From Acidobacteriota bacterium (lineage in GTDB: Bacteria > Acidobacteriota > Blastocatellia > Pyrinomonadales > Pyrinomonadaceae), in contig JADKBM010000016.1 of assembly GCA_016715115.1 (NCBI GenBank), positions 1,302,001 through 1,366,000 of the forward strand: a stretch of 64,000 nt of DNA, in the 5' to 3' direction. Numbering within the stretch: the first letter of the stretch is position 1; each line of letters opens with the position of its first letter. A program made the position numbers and the translations under genes. This document shows positions 52,688 to 60,893 of the stretch, piece by piece. The notes under the pieces were generated by a model. It was not told the origin of the DNA. It was given only the letters and a program-made list of their open reading frames with translations, and ran no database searches.

Positions 52688-53616
52688 GAAGTATTCGGAT
52701 CGGTCTGATTTCCATCGCCATCATTGCGCTTGCCGTCCAAGCGCATTCGCAAATGGCGCCGCAGAACCCGTCGCCGTCGACCGAGACGACGCGGCCGCAT
52801 ACGCGCGTCGCGAGGGTCGATGTTCCGGGCGAGCGAACCGAGCTTAAATCTCTGACAGGCGCGGTTTTGTTCGTGCCGGAGAAGAGTCGTGTGAAGATCA
52901 AGCCGCCTGAAGGCGGAACTCCGAGCGTGGCCCGAAAGATCCCGCTCGTCATTCATTTTCACGGGGCTCCGTGGCTGGTTCAAAAGCAAATTTCGGACGA
53001 GATGCCCAAGGCGGCGCTCGTGACGATCAATCTCGGCTCAGGCTCACGGGCTTACGGTGGGCCGTTTGCAGCTTATCCGGTGCTGTTCAAATCGGTGATC
53101 GACGAAGCGGCGGCGATGCTCAACCTTAAGAACGGCTTTTCATCGATCACACTGATCGGATTTTCGGCCGGATACGGCGCGATCCGTCAGATACTTCGGC
53201 AGCCGGACAACTTCAAATTGGTCGATAACGTGTTGCTGCTCGACGGAATTCACGCGAGCTATGTTCCGGAAGGAAAGCCACTCGGCGCCGGCGGCGTGAT
53301 CCGCGACGAGGATCTTGACTCATACCTAGCCTTCGCGCGCGAGGCCTCGAAGGGCCGAAAATCGTTCGTCATCACACATTCGGAACTCTTTCCGGGAACG
53401 TACGCGAGCACGACCGAGTGCGTCGATTACCTGATCGCGAAACTCGAACTGAAGCGGACGCCGAAACTCAAACACGGACCGATCGGTATGCAGCAGCTGA
53501 GCGAGGTAAACGTCAAAGGATTCAAGATCCGCGGCTATGCCGGCAACACCGGGATCGATCACGGCGATCATCTGTACGCCATGCCGGCGTGGCTCAAGTT
53601 GCTAAAGATTGAGTAA
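52684..53616 (+). CDS. Exported alpha/beta-hydrolase-like protein
   Basis: 310 residues with a signal peptide (IRIGLISIAIIALAVQAHSQ). An alpha/beta-hydrolase core is suggested by PLVIHFHGAPWLV, ITLIGFSAGYGAIRQIL (nucleophile elbow, Ser161), NVLLLDGIHASYV and a late IDHGDHLYAM that could supply the His. The exact family is not recognised; an esterase or carbohydrate-esterase role is plausible. Residues ~74-80 (KPPEGGTPS) are encoded by a small palindrome (CCGCC-TGAA-GGCGG at 52903-52916). The ATG overlaps the stop of a kinase fragment, probably an accident of rearrangement. Confidence 0.7.
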   Translation: MRSIRIGLISIAIIALAVQAHSQMAPQNPSPSTETTRPHTRVARVDVPGERTELKSLTGAVLFVPEKSRVKIKPPEGGTPSVARKIPLVIHFHGAPWLVQKQISDEMPKAALVTINLGSGSRAYGGPFAAYPVLFKSVIDEAAAMLNLKNGFSSITLIGFSAGYGAIRQILRQPDNFKLVDNVLLLDGIHASYVPEGKPLGAGGVIRDEDLDSYLAFAREASKGRKSFVITHSELFPGTYASTTECVDYLIAKLELKRTPKLKHGPIGMQQLSEVNVKGFKIRGYAGNTGIDHGDHLYAMPAWLKLLKIE

Positions 53617-53957
53617 TCCCCAATTGATCGTTTGGCGAAAAATGTTGCGCAAGGCATTTGTGTCCGGACTTTTCCCGACCCGAAGCCAGGCCAAAGAATA
53701 CATGATCCCAGCCCAACTCGACGTGGAATCCTGAAATCTGGATTCCAGAGTTCCACGGGTTCCAGACTGGGAATCCCGAATCGCGCTGCATTCGCGTCGA
53801 GTCGGTACCATCTGCGGTAGCGGATGGTTGAAGATCGGTTGGTATCAATACTTCAGTCCGGGAGTGCCGCAGCCAACCATCCGCTACCGCAGATGGTACC
53901 GACTTGTCCCGGCCCCGAATACAAAGTACCCGTGGGTTTTTGCAAAGCTCCCGAATC
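53617..53957. other. Convergent intergenic region with hairpins
   Basis: The 341 nt separate the stops of two convergent genes. GTGGAATCC, GGATTCC and TTCCAC segments at 53723-53756 form an 8-bp perfect hairpin (TGGAATCC/GGATTCCA) and echo the GGAATC motif of the 9.3 kb minisatellite. A 31-bp perfect inverted repeat occupies 53801-53904. No gene is credible. The hairpins could serve as a bidirectional terminator, but there is no T run. Confidence 0.6.
53801..53904. repeat. Perfect 31-bp inverted repeat (REP/MITE-like element)
   Basis: The left arm at 53801-53831 (AGTCGGTACCATCTGCGGTA plus GCGGATGGTTG) and the right arm at 53874-53904 are exact reverse complements over 31 bp, with a 42-nt loop. 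The core matches the imperfect palindrome inside the kinase fragment at 52395-52482. A perfect stem this long suggests recent spread or strong selection. Confidence 0.93.
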
Positions 53958-55598
53958 TTATCTCCCGACCCGCACGAACGGCATATCGCGCATTCGCGAG
54001 CCTCCGATGTGAAGCTTTTCGATCTTTCCCGACTTGTCGCGCGTCACCCAAACGACATAACCCGGCGTCGAGAAGTGATCTTTCGTTACCGGCCGGAGCG
54101 GCAGGCTCGTGGTCGGCCGCTGACGGATGAAGGCCTTGTCGCCCTCGATAACAAAGGTGAACGCCGCCTGGGACTCTTCGCTGTACCACTCGCCGGCGAA
54201 TTCGGCGAGATCGGCGGCCGTCGGCTTCCAATCGGCAACGCGCGTCAGGAGCGTCGCCGAACCGTCAGGATTCTGAATTCTTGCTTTGTTCGCGTCGGTG
54301 AACGTCAGTTTTCGTTCGCCGATCAAAAATGCGCCGCCGGCGATCGGTTTCAGTGCCGATCCCGCCAACCGTAGCTCGCCTTTTTCAAGCGTGATCGGAT
54401 TCACGAACCGGGTGACATCGTTTTGCCACGATCCTTCGTATTTTCGGAGCTCGTCTTCGGCAACCGCAACGGTCTCCACCTTTGCCGGTGCCGGAAACGG
54501 TCCGAAGATCTCATCGGTGACGCTCGCGCCGAGCCCGCCGGCACTCGGCGAAGTGCCGTTGCAAAGCACCGCGACCGACAGCTTTTTCTCGGGATATCGC
54601 GCAAGAAATGTCTGATAGCCCGCGGTTGATCCGCCGTGAGAGACGTCTTTGATCCCCTTGTAATCATCGACAACAAGGCCGAGCGCATAGCTGATCTTGC
54701 GGCCGTCGTTAAGGATGCCTTGTGTTTCGAGAGCCTCGACCAACGGTGCTCCCATCGAGCGCGAGTCGAGCATCGCGTTCCACTTGAGCCAGTCACCGAC
54801 CGTCGTCAGCATCCCGCCGTTTCCGTAAACGTTCATAAACGGCATGTTGAGCTGCCACGGCGCGTCGTTGCCGTTGCGCGAATATGCCTGTGCGCGCCCC
54901 GGGACGATTCGTTGATAATCGTCGCGCCACGACGAATTCTTCATCCCGAGCGGCTTGAAAAGACGCTGTTCGATGAACGCCGGGAACTTTTGTTTTGAAA
55001 CCCTTTCGACGATCAGCGCCGCAAGTTGATAGCCGCTGTTCGAATACGAGTACTCGGCTCCGGGAACGAAATCGAGCGATTTCTGCCGCAGGATGACGTC
55101 GATCGCAAGATCCTGGGAGATCACGCGGTCGCCGCGGCCCGCGCCGGTGAGCGCCATCACCGATCCCCAATCCCGCAACCCGGCAGTATGATTGAGCAAA
55201 TGCCTGATCGTCATCGGTGAACCGTAATCAGGCAGCTCGGGAATGTACTTTCGAACGGGATCGTCGAGGCTGAGCTTCCTGTCCTGCTGAAGCAGAACGA
55301 GTGCCGCCGCCGTGAAGTGCTTCGCCACCGAACCCGACTCAAAGATCGTCTGCGGGGTATTCGCGATCCCGTGCTCCATTTCCGCCAGACCGAAGGCCTT
55401 TTCGAAAACCGATTCACCGTTCAACGAAACTCCTACCGAACAACCCGGAGCCGGCATCTTCACGGCCTTTGCGGCCTTATCAAATGCCCGTTCGGCTCCG
55501 GCGATCACCGCTTGCCGATCCGGAGCCTGTGCCGACGCGATCCCGGCAAACAGCAACAGGACCGAGCTGAAAATGTATTTTCTTGATTTGAATTCCAT
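53958..55598 (-). CDS. Exported serine hydrolase, beta-lactamase (class C) fold
   Basis: 546 residues from ATG 55598; the frame is open upstream but the signal peptide (YIFSSVLLLFAGIASAQ) begins here. Motifs: S90-V-A-K93 (ESGSVAKHF), YSYSNSGYQLAA (Y-S-N), and DVSHGGSTAGY for the third box. A C-terminal ~170-residue region (ELRKYEGSWQNDVTRFVNPI..., WKPTAADLAEFAGEWYSEE) holds two DUF3471-like barrels. It is probably a peptidase or esterase of the periplasm. A stand-alone gene, convergent with the hydrolase at 52684. Confidence 0.9.
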   Translation of the reverse strand: MEFKSRKYIFSSVLLLFAGIASAQAPDRQAVIAGAERAFDKAAKAVKMPAPGCSVGVSLNGESVFEKAFGLAEMEHGIANTPQTIFESGSVAKHFTAAALVLLQQDRKLSLDDPVRKYIPELPDYGSPMTIRHLLNHTAGLRDWGSVMALTGAGRGDRVISQDLAIDVILRQKSLDFVPGAEYSYSNSGYQLAALIVERVSKQKFPAFIEQRLFKPLGMKNSSWRDDYQRIVPGRAQAYSRNGNDAPWQLNMPFMNVYGNGGMLTTVGDWLKWNAMLDSRSMGAPLVEALETQGILNDGRKISYALGLVVDDYKGIKDVSHGGSTAGYQTFLARYPEKKLSVAVLCNGTSPSAGGLGASVTDEIFGPFPAPAKVETVAVAEDELRKYEGSWQNDVTRFVNPITLEKGELRLAGSALKPIAGGAFLIGERKLTFTDANKARIQNPDGSATLLTRVADWKPTAADLAEFAGEWYSEESQAAFTFVIEGDKAFIRQRPTTSLPLRPVTKDHFSTPGYVVWVTRDKSGKIEKLHIGGSRMRDMPFVRVGR

Positions 55599-56101
55599 AA
55601 GTTTTCGACGACTCCGACCGAGTCGCAAAAGCTCGGTCTCGGATTCTTGGCTTGAGAAAATCAATACTAACCTTGCCCGCGAATCTCACGAATTTGCGCG
55701 AGTAGTTTTAGATTTTGGCTTGATATTCGCGTTCATTCGCGGGCAACCTATTAAGTTTTGCCTTTCACCTTTTTTGCCTTTCTTCCTTTTTCCTTTTGCC
55801 TTTCTTCCTTTTTCCTTTTGCCTTTCTTCCTTTTTCCTTTTGCCTTTCTTCCTTTTTCCTTTTGCCTTTTGCCTTGTTCAATCACTCAACCACGATTTTT
55901 CGCCAAACGCTCTCACTCCGCCGACCGAAATGTAGGCCGAATAGGTCGCAATCCATCAACAGCGTCAACTGCACGATCGCATTCGAAAAAAGGATACTCG
56001 AAGCGTCGAATGTTATTGCTTCGACATAATGAAGAAAAAACCGGGCATTTCGGTCGAAAGCCCGGCACTCAAATAGTTTGGCACTTGGCTCAAGAAGCCG
56101 A
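55599..56101. other. Intergenic region with a pyrimidine minisatellite
   Basis: It lies upstream of the serine hydrolase (leftward) and downstream of the Cys-repeat protein. Its centre is the CT-rich repeat at 55768-55874. The remaining sequence shows short open frames without features. The serine-hydrolase promoter should lie at ~55610-55700 on the minus strand but is not obvious. Confidence 0.55.
55768..55874. repeat. 22-bp pyrimidine tandem repeat
   Basis: About four copies of TTTCTTCCTTTTTCCTTTTG+CC lie head to tail on the plus strand, with partial copies at each end. The unit is 22 bp, so three copies cycle through all frames, giving false Phe/Leu/Pro-rich ORFs. The plus strand is almost free of purines over ~105 nt (one G per unit), the minus strand correspondingly purine-rich. 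Confidence 0.9.
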
Positions 56102-56674
56102 TTATTCAGGAATCCACTTTGACGTTCCACCTTGACCACATTGCTCGTCGCGGGCAGCTCTCGATGCATAGGTATAACCGCACCCGGTATAGACAGTTTG
56201 TCCCCTTACCAGTTTTGTTTGGTCAACGCCGTCACCGATCCACTTCGAAGTTCCGCCATCTTGACCGCATTGTTCGTCACGGGCGGCTTTTGTTCTGTAG
56301 GTGTATCCACAACCAACATACACGGTTGCTGACCTGGCCGTGGTTACGCGTTCGTCAGGAATCCACATAGAGGTTCCACCTTCTTGACTACATTGCTCGT
56401 CGCGGGCAGCCCTCGATGCATAAGTATATCCGCAACCCACATAAAGAGTTTGCCCTCTCCTTAAGCTGTTTTCGTCAACGCCATCACCAATCCACTTCGA
56501 GGTTCCTCCGTCTGGACCACATTGTGTATCACGGGATGCTTTCATTTTATATGTGTAGCCGCAACCGGTATAGACTGTTTGTCCTCTTTTCATATTCTGT
56601 TCCTGTGCCATTGCCGTACCAGCTACAAGCAGAAACATTCCCAAAAACGTCATCGTAGACAGAATTCGCTTCAT
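56102..56674 (-). CDS. Exported protein made of four Cys-pair repeats
   Basis: 190 residues: a signal peptide (1-24, ending TAMAQ), then four repeats of about 42 residues with the consensus TVYxGCGYTYxxxAARDEQCGxxGGTSKWI. Each repeat has two Cys exactly 14 apart (38/52, 81/95, 122/136, 165/179), probably one disulfide each. Spacers alternate between GDGVDxxxLxRGQ and PDERVTTARSA, so repeats 1 and 3 are followed by the same spacer type, suggesting duplication of a two-repeat unit. The protein ends right at the fourth repeat (WIPE). I recognise no named family; binding rather than catalysis seems likely. Confidence 0.75.
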   Translation of the reverse strand: MKRILSTMTFLGMFLLVAGTAMAQEQNMKRGQTVYTGCGYTYKMKASRDTQCGPDGGTSKWIGDGVDENSLRRGQTLYVGCGYTYASRAARDEQCSQEGGTSMWIPDERVTTARSATVYVGCGYTYRTKAARDEQCGQDGGTSKWIGDGVDQTKLVRGQTVYTGCGYTYASRAARDEQCGQGGTSKWIPE

Positions 56675-56943
56675 TCTATTCTTACCTAAGGTTACTTTTG
56701 TTGATTTTTCGATCTTCCGGGTAAATTCCGAACTTGAGTTGTGACAGTATTGCCGGACGATCCGACTGTTATGTTGGATACGCTATTGCATCACGCGGAT
56801 AGTGTCAAGCGAGTGGGCCGTGGCTCCCGGTGAAATGAAACTGAAAACGGGACTGGTTCACCTGATCTAACGATGATTCCGCTGGTTTTATCCAGGTCCG
56901 ATCAGAATTCGACAACCGGGCGAAGATCCGGGCTGCCTTCAAC

Positions 56944-57231
56944 CTACACATCACCATCAGAACGCTTCCTGCGTCGTCTTTGCGTCTCGCGGCCGCCGCC
57001 GAAGTACGCAAGGATCATCACAACCAGATGGGCGGCGAACCAGACGTTGTCATAGCCCATATTCTGATAGATGTAGATCAGTATCAGGACGCGCGGTGCA
57101 AAGACGCCGAGCAGGATGTCGCCCCATTGCGGTACCGAATTCGCCGGGAAACCACTCGGGAACGCGATCAGATAGACAAGCATCACGATCCGCGGGAAGA
57201 AGAGTGAAAAAAGCAGAAAGTAGAAGTCCAT
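56944..57231 (-). CDS. Small membrane protein of unknown function
   Basis: 95 residues with three hydrophobic segments: DFYFLLFSLFFPRIVMLVYLIAF, ILLGVFAPRVLILIYIY and VWFAAHLVVMILAYFGG. A basic tail (RRRRKR) is likely cytosolic. The FPRIVML and PRVLILIYIYQNMG pattern looks like a conserved small membrane family, but I cannot name it. No neighbours share its transcript: 270 nt separate it from the Cys-repeat gene downstream. Confidence 0.65.
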   Translation of the reverse strand: MDFYFLLFSLFFPRIVMLVYLIAFPSGFPANSVPQWGDILLGVFAPRVLILIYIYQNMGYDNVWFAAHLVVMILAYFGGGRETQRRRRKRSDGDV

Positions 57232-57744
57232 TTATTGCCGAGCATATTCCCGCACGTGCTTCGTGTCAAGAAAAAAACCGGCGGGTTCAACAGAGAATGC
57301 CGCGTCGCGGTCTTTTCGGACGAGGCAAACGGACGCCTTTCGGCCCGTCTTGCCCGCGACCGAGAGTCCCTGTAAGCTTCAATTCGCTGATTGGGACGTA
57401 TATCTACCTCTTGACGACGTAAACGCCTGTCAGCAAAACCAACGATCCGACGACCGACGAGAGCATAGCGCCGATCGGATAACAGCCGATTTCCCTGTCT
57501 CTCACTCAAATGCCCGGTGTCTCGAATGCGACGGTGAGGCTCGACCGGACCTTCGCTAAGACTTGGCGCAAGATCACAACTTGAAGCCTGAGGAACCGCT
57601 TGGTCTTTGCTTATATTTTCGGTCGTTTGATGATACCTTTCGAATGGTTTCCAGGGGCTCGCGCCGATATTGGGTCGGGTCGAATCCGGATCTTGAACGG
57701 ACGCGCTTCCGCTCGTGGTTCGTTTGCCCTATTTCTTTTTTTTT
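57232..57744. other. Intergenic region, no secure gene
   Basis: The 513 nt lie between divergent genes. On the minus strand around 57420-57500 a short frame encodes a single hydrophobic segment (MLSSVVGSLVLLTGVYVVKR) that might be a tiny membrane protein, but nothing else supports it. Immediately before the DapA-type gene is a run of nine Ts (CTTTTTTTTTATG) with no Shine-Dalgarno. Confidence 0.45.
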
Positions 57745-58659
57745 ATGAACCTTCAAACAACTTTGCCCGATGGCGTATTTACCGCAGTCGTGACTCCGTT
57801 GAAGAACGATCTTAGTATCGATCACGATGCGCTGGCCGCACATTGCAGATGGCTTCTGGCCAATGGCGGAGACGGGATCGTCGTGCTCGGCACGACCGGA
57901 GAGGCAAATTCCTTCACCGTCGAAGAGCGCCTTGAGACGGTCGACAGGATCGTCCGAAGCGGTCTGCCCGTCGACCGGTTGATGATCGGCACCGGCTGCT
58001 GCGCGTTCCCCGACACTATCAGGCTGACCAAATTTGCGGTCGAGCGCGGCGTCGGCGGCATTTTGATGCTGCCGCCGTTCTATTACAAACAGGTCAATGA
58101 AACCGGGCTGGCGAGATACTTCGATCTCGTCATCAGCGGCGTAAATGACGAGCGCCTGAAGATCTATCTCTACAATTTTCCGAAGTTGAGCGGCATCGGT
58201 TTTTCGGCCACGTTCGCTGGTCGTCTGGTCAGGGAATATCCGGGTATCGTCGTCGGGATGAAAGATTCCTCGGGCGACTGGGAGCATATGGCCGAGATCA
58301 TCCGTGAGATTCCGGGTTTCAAGATCTATGCCGGCACCGAGAAACTGCTGCTGCGAATCTTGAGAGAGGGCGGCGCCGGCTGCATTTCCGCCACGACGAA
58401 CGCCACGATCGGGATGGCCGCCCGGCTATTTCGGAACTTGCAGTCCGACGAAGCCGACGCTTTGCAGGAACAATTGACTGCAATTAGAAACGCTTTCGAG
58501 GGTTATCCGTTCACTTCGGCGCTGAAACAGATGTTTTTTGAATGGACGAAGAATCCGGCTTGGCTGAATGTCAGGCCGCCGAACTCGCTTATCGAAGCGC
58601 AGGATCTGAAGATGCTTTCCGATAGATTGCGGTCGCTGGGTTTTTCAATTGAACTGTAA
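57745..58659 (+). CDS. DapA-superfamily class I aldolase/lyase
   Basis: 304 residues from ATG 57745 (the T9 run just before it adds only Phe codons to a longer frame). Motifs: V-T-P-L early, G49-T-T-G-E53, Tyr143 in YLYNFP, and the Schiff-base Lys173 in GMKDSSGD. Members include dihydrodipicolinate synthase, N-acetylneuraminate lyase and 2-keto-3-deoxy-sugar-acid aldolases. The wide C-terminal divergence and lack of lysine-pathway neighbours argue against calling it dapA itself. Cytosolic. No nearby gene reveals the substrate. Confidence 0.88.
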   Translation: MNLQTTLPDGVFTAVVTPLKNDLSIDHDALAAHCRWLLANGGDGIVVLGTTGEANSFTVEERLETVDRIVRSGLPVDRLMIGTGCCAFPDTIRLTKFAVERGVGGILMLPPFYYKQVNETGLARYFDLVISGVNDERLKIYLYNFPKLSGIGFSATFAGRLVREYPGIVVGMKDSSGDWEHMAEIIREIPGFKIYAGTEKLLLRILREGGAGCISATTNATIGMAARLFRNLQSDEADALQEQLTAIRNAFEGYPFTSALKQMFFEWTKNPAWLNVRPPNSLIEAQDLKMLSDRLRSLGFSIEL

Positions 58660-58770
58660 GCCCGGTCGGCGAAACCGGAACTGAACCGTCGCGAACGATT
58701 GAGGCGACGCCCGAGATTTCTTCAAAACGTCGGACTCACGATCGCTCCCCGCGAGGTGGTCGGGCCGCCG

Positions 58771-60309
58771 CTATTTCTTGACCTCGCGCGCGATCAGTTG
58801 CTGGATCAGCGGCGGATTCTCGGGGCTGAGCGTGAAAAAGACCTCGATATTGGCCTTCTCGCCCTCGATCACGAATGTTCCGCGAAGCTGGTTTTCGGCC
58901 CTCATCTCGCCGACGCGCACGATCTTTCCGGCCTTCGCGTAAAGTGCCGCAAAATCCTTTCGGAGGATCTCGATCGGATTGTCGGGAAAGAAATTCTCGG
59001 CGAAGATCCCGCTCTTTTCGGCGTTCTCCCAGTTTGGAAACAGCTTGACCAACTCCGCTTTTCGCTGATTCAGGATCGCCGATGCCGGAGTCTGACGCGG
59101 CTTGAGTTTCGCCGCCGTGATCAGTTTGTCCAACACCTGGAGATTGACTGCGGTCGCCGGCGCGTACGTACGGTTCGCAAATGCCACGACGCCGATGCCG
59201 TATTCCGGAAGGAACCGCCAATTGCTGCCGAAACCCGGAAGTCCGCCACCGTGGCCGATGTAGATCCGTTCGTCGCAATCTCGCAGCCAGTTAAGTCCGT
59301 AATTGTAGGCCGTCACGGTCGCGCATTTGCGTCCGCCCGCGTACGCGAAATTGGGATTGAATCCGCTGATCCGCCAAGGGTGATGCATCTCGCGGATCGA
59401 ACTCCGCCGGACCGGACCGGAATCGTTTGCGTCCGACGGCGGCCACGCGGAAAGATGAAGCGCCAGATAATTGGCAAATTCCTCGATCGACGTCAGCATC
59501 CCGCCCATCGACCCCCAGGATCCGTCCGGCTTGTCGTGAAGCAGCTCTTCCTCGATCCATTTCTCGTTGAGCCATCGATAACCGTGCGCGAGTTTTTCGG
59601 GCGCGACGTTGCCGTATTCCCATTCGGTGTTTTTCATCCCGAGCGGTTTCCAGATATTTTCGCGGATGTACTTCTGATACGGCTCTTTCGAGACAACCGT
59701 GATGATCCGGCCGAGCAACGTGAAGCCGAGGTTGCTGTACTCGTACTCAGTTCCGGGCGACGTTGAAAAAGAGATCTGGCCTTTGATGAGGTCGAGCAAT
59801 TCCCTGTCCGAGTCCGCAAGCTGGCGGTCGCCCCACGGGTTGTCCTCGGGAAATCCCGCGCCGTGCGTCATCAGATGACGGATGGTGATCGCCGGCGAAT
59901 CGGCCGTAGGGAGTTTGAGTTTCTTGAGCTCGGGAATATAGAGATATGCCGGATCGTCGAGTTTGAGTTTTCCTTCGTCGCGAAGCTTGAGGATCGCCAT
60001 TGCCGTGAAACTCTTGCTCATCGACGCGATCCTGAAAATTGAAGAGGTCGTGACCGGCGTCTTCTTTTCGATGTCCGTAAACCCTTCGTTGCCCGTGAAA
60101 ACCAGTTTGCCGTCGACGACGATGCCGTAAGACAGTCCCGGAATGTGATTCTTCTCGGCCCATTCCCGATACGATATCTTGATTTCCGGCAAGATCGCCT
60201 TGATCCGTTCGAGACGATCGGGATCGTTAAAACCGGCCGGTTGAAAGGATTGGCCGGAAGCTGCAAAGAAAAAGAACAAAGCGATGATAATCGACAAAAA
60301 GAATCTCAT
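58771..60309 (-). CDS. Exported serine hydrolase, beta-lactamase (class C) fold
   Basis: 512 residues from ATG 60309, with GAGAGG 8 nt upstream; a GTG at 60318 is in frame but lacks spacing. Signal peptide at 1-19 (FFLSIIIALFFFFAASGQ). Catalytic motifs: S96-M-S-K99 (RIASMSKSF), YEYSNLGFTLLG, and YIGHGGGLPGFGS. A C-terminal module (AKSGIFAENFFPDNPIEIL...) follows. It differs clearly from the two other serine hydrolases here, so they are not recent duplicates. Likely role: cleavage of D-amino acid peptides or esters in the periplasm. Confidence 0.9.
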   Translation of the reverse strand: MRFFLSIIIALFFFFAASGQSFQPAGFNDPDRLERIKAILPEIKISYREWAEKNHIPGLSYGIVVDGKLVFTGNEGFTDIEKKTPVTTSSIFRIASMSKSFTAMAILKLRDEGKLKLDDPAYLYIPELKKLKLPTADSPAITIRHLMTHGAGFPEDNPWGDRQLADSDRELLDLIKGQISFSTSPGTEYEYSNLGFTLLGRIITVVSKEPYQKYIRENIWKPLGMKNTEWEYGNVAPEKLAHGYRWLNEKWIEEELLHDKPDGSWGSMGGMLTSIEEFANYLALHLSAWPPSDANDSGPVRRSSIREMHHPWRISGFNPNFAYAGGRKCATVTAYNYGLNWLRDCDERIYIGHGGGLPGFGSNWRFLPEYGIGVVAFANRTYAPATAVNLQVLDKLITAAKLKPRQTPASAILNQRKAELVKLFPNWENAEKSGIFAENFFPDNPIEILRKDFAALYAKAGKIVRVGEMRAENQLRGTFVIEGEKANIEVFFTLSPENPPLIQQLIAREVKK

Positions 60310-60536
60310 TAGAAACACCTCTCAAAATACGCCGCGAAATGTTGTTGCAAACTTAAGTCAGGATTTAAGATACTATCCGCAGTCGGTCGGAAATTCAAAA
60401 ACGCACTTGCCGTGTTTTGCCGGAACGCCGAACGGCGATCTTTTAGATGAACCATCGTTCGACCGGCCTTTTCCGGGCTCGACGCGAAAGCGGAACTGAC
60501 GGTTAACGGTGTTACACTAGCGAAAGATTTAACGAG

Positions 60537-60878
60537 ATGTCGAAATTTGAAATAACAGAAAGGAAGGAAGACGGCGTTGTTGTTCTTGACTTGAGTGGCG
60601 ACCTTGTTTTTGGGGATGCCCCCGCGAAGCTCCGAACCCGCGTCCGCGATTGTCTCCGGGACGGCACGACAAACATAACGCTCGACTTCGCGAATACCGG
60701 ACACCTCGATTCAAGCGGCATCGGCGAAATGATCTCGGCTTTGACGGCGGTCAACCGCGAGGGCGGTCGCCTTCAGCTGATGAATCTCAGCGAGCGGATT
60801 CATTGGCTTCTCAAAATCGCGAAACTGACCGAGATCTTTGAGATTCTTTCCGAAGAAGAACAGCAAAACGCGCGATAA
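60537..60878 (+). CDS. STAS-domain anti-sigma factor antagonist
   Basis: 113 residues, essentially one STAS domain: GVVVLDLSGDLVFGDAPAKL, NITLDFANTGHLDSSGIGEMISAL, GGRLQLMNLSERIHWLLKIAKLTEIFEI. The D58-S-S60-G motif contains the Ser normally phosphorylated by an RsbW-type anti-sigma kinase to switch partners. No RsbW-like kinase or PP2C phosphatase gene is adjacent, so partners are elsewhere. It converges with the amidase gene (15 nt between stops) and lies divergent from the serine hydrolase. Confidence 0.9.
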   Translation: MSKFEITERKEDGVVVLDLSGDLVFGDAPAKLRTRVRDCLRDGTTNITLDFANTGHLDSSGIGEMISALTAVNREGGRLQLMNLSERIHWLLKIAKLTEIFEILSEEEQQNAR

Positions 60879-60893
60879 ACCGAACTTTGCAGC

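Noticed and set aside
55758..56135. Phe/Leu/Pro-rich membrane-like small proteins
   Set aside because: They are translations of the 22-bp pyrimidine repeat, which is open in several frames by composition alone.
57408..57500. Possible ~20-residue single-helix membrane peptide on the minus strand
   Set aside because: Only one hydrophobic stretch supports it; no ribosome-binding site or conservation can be judged here.
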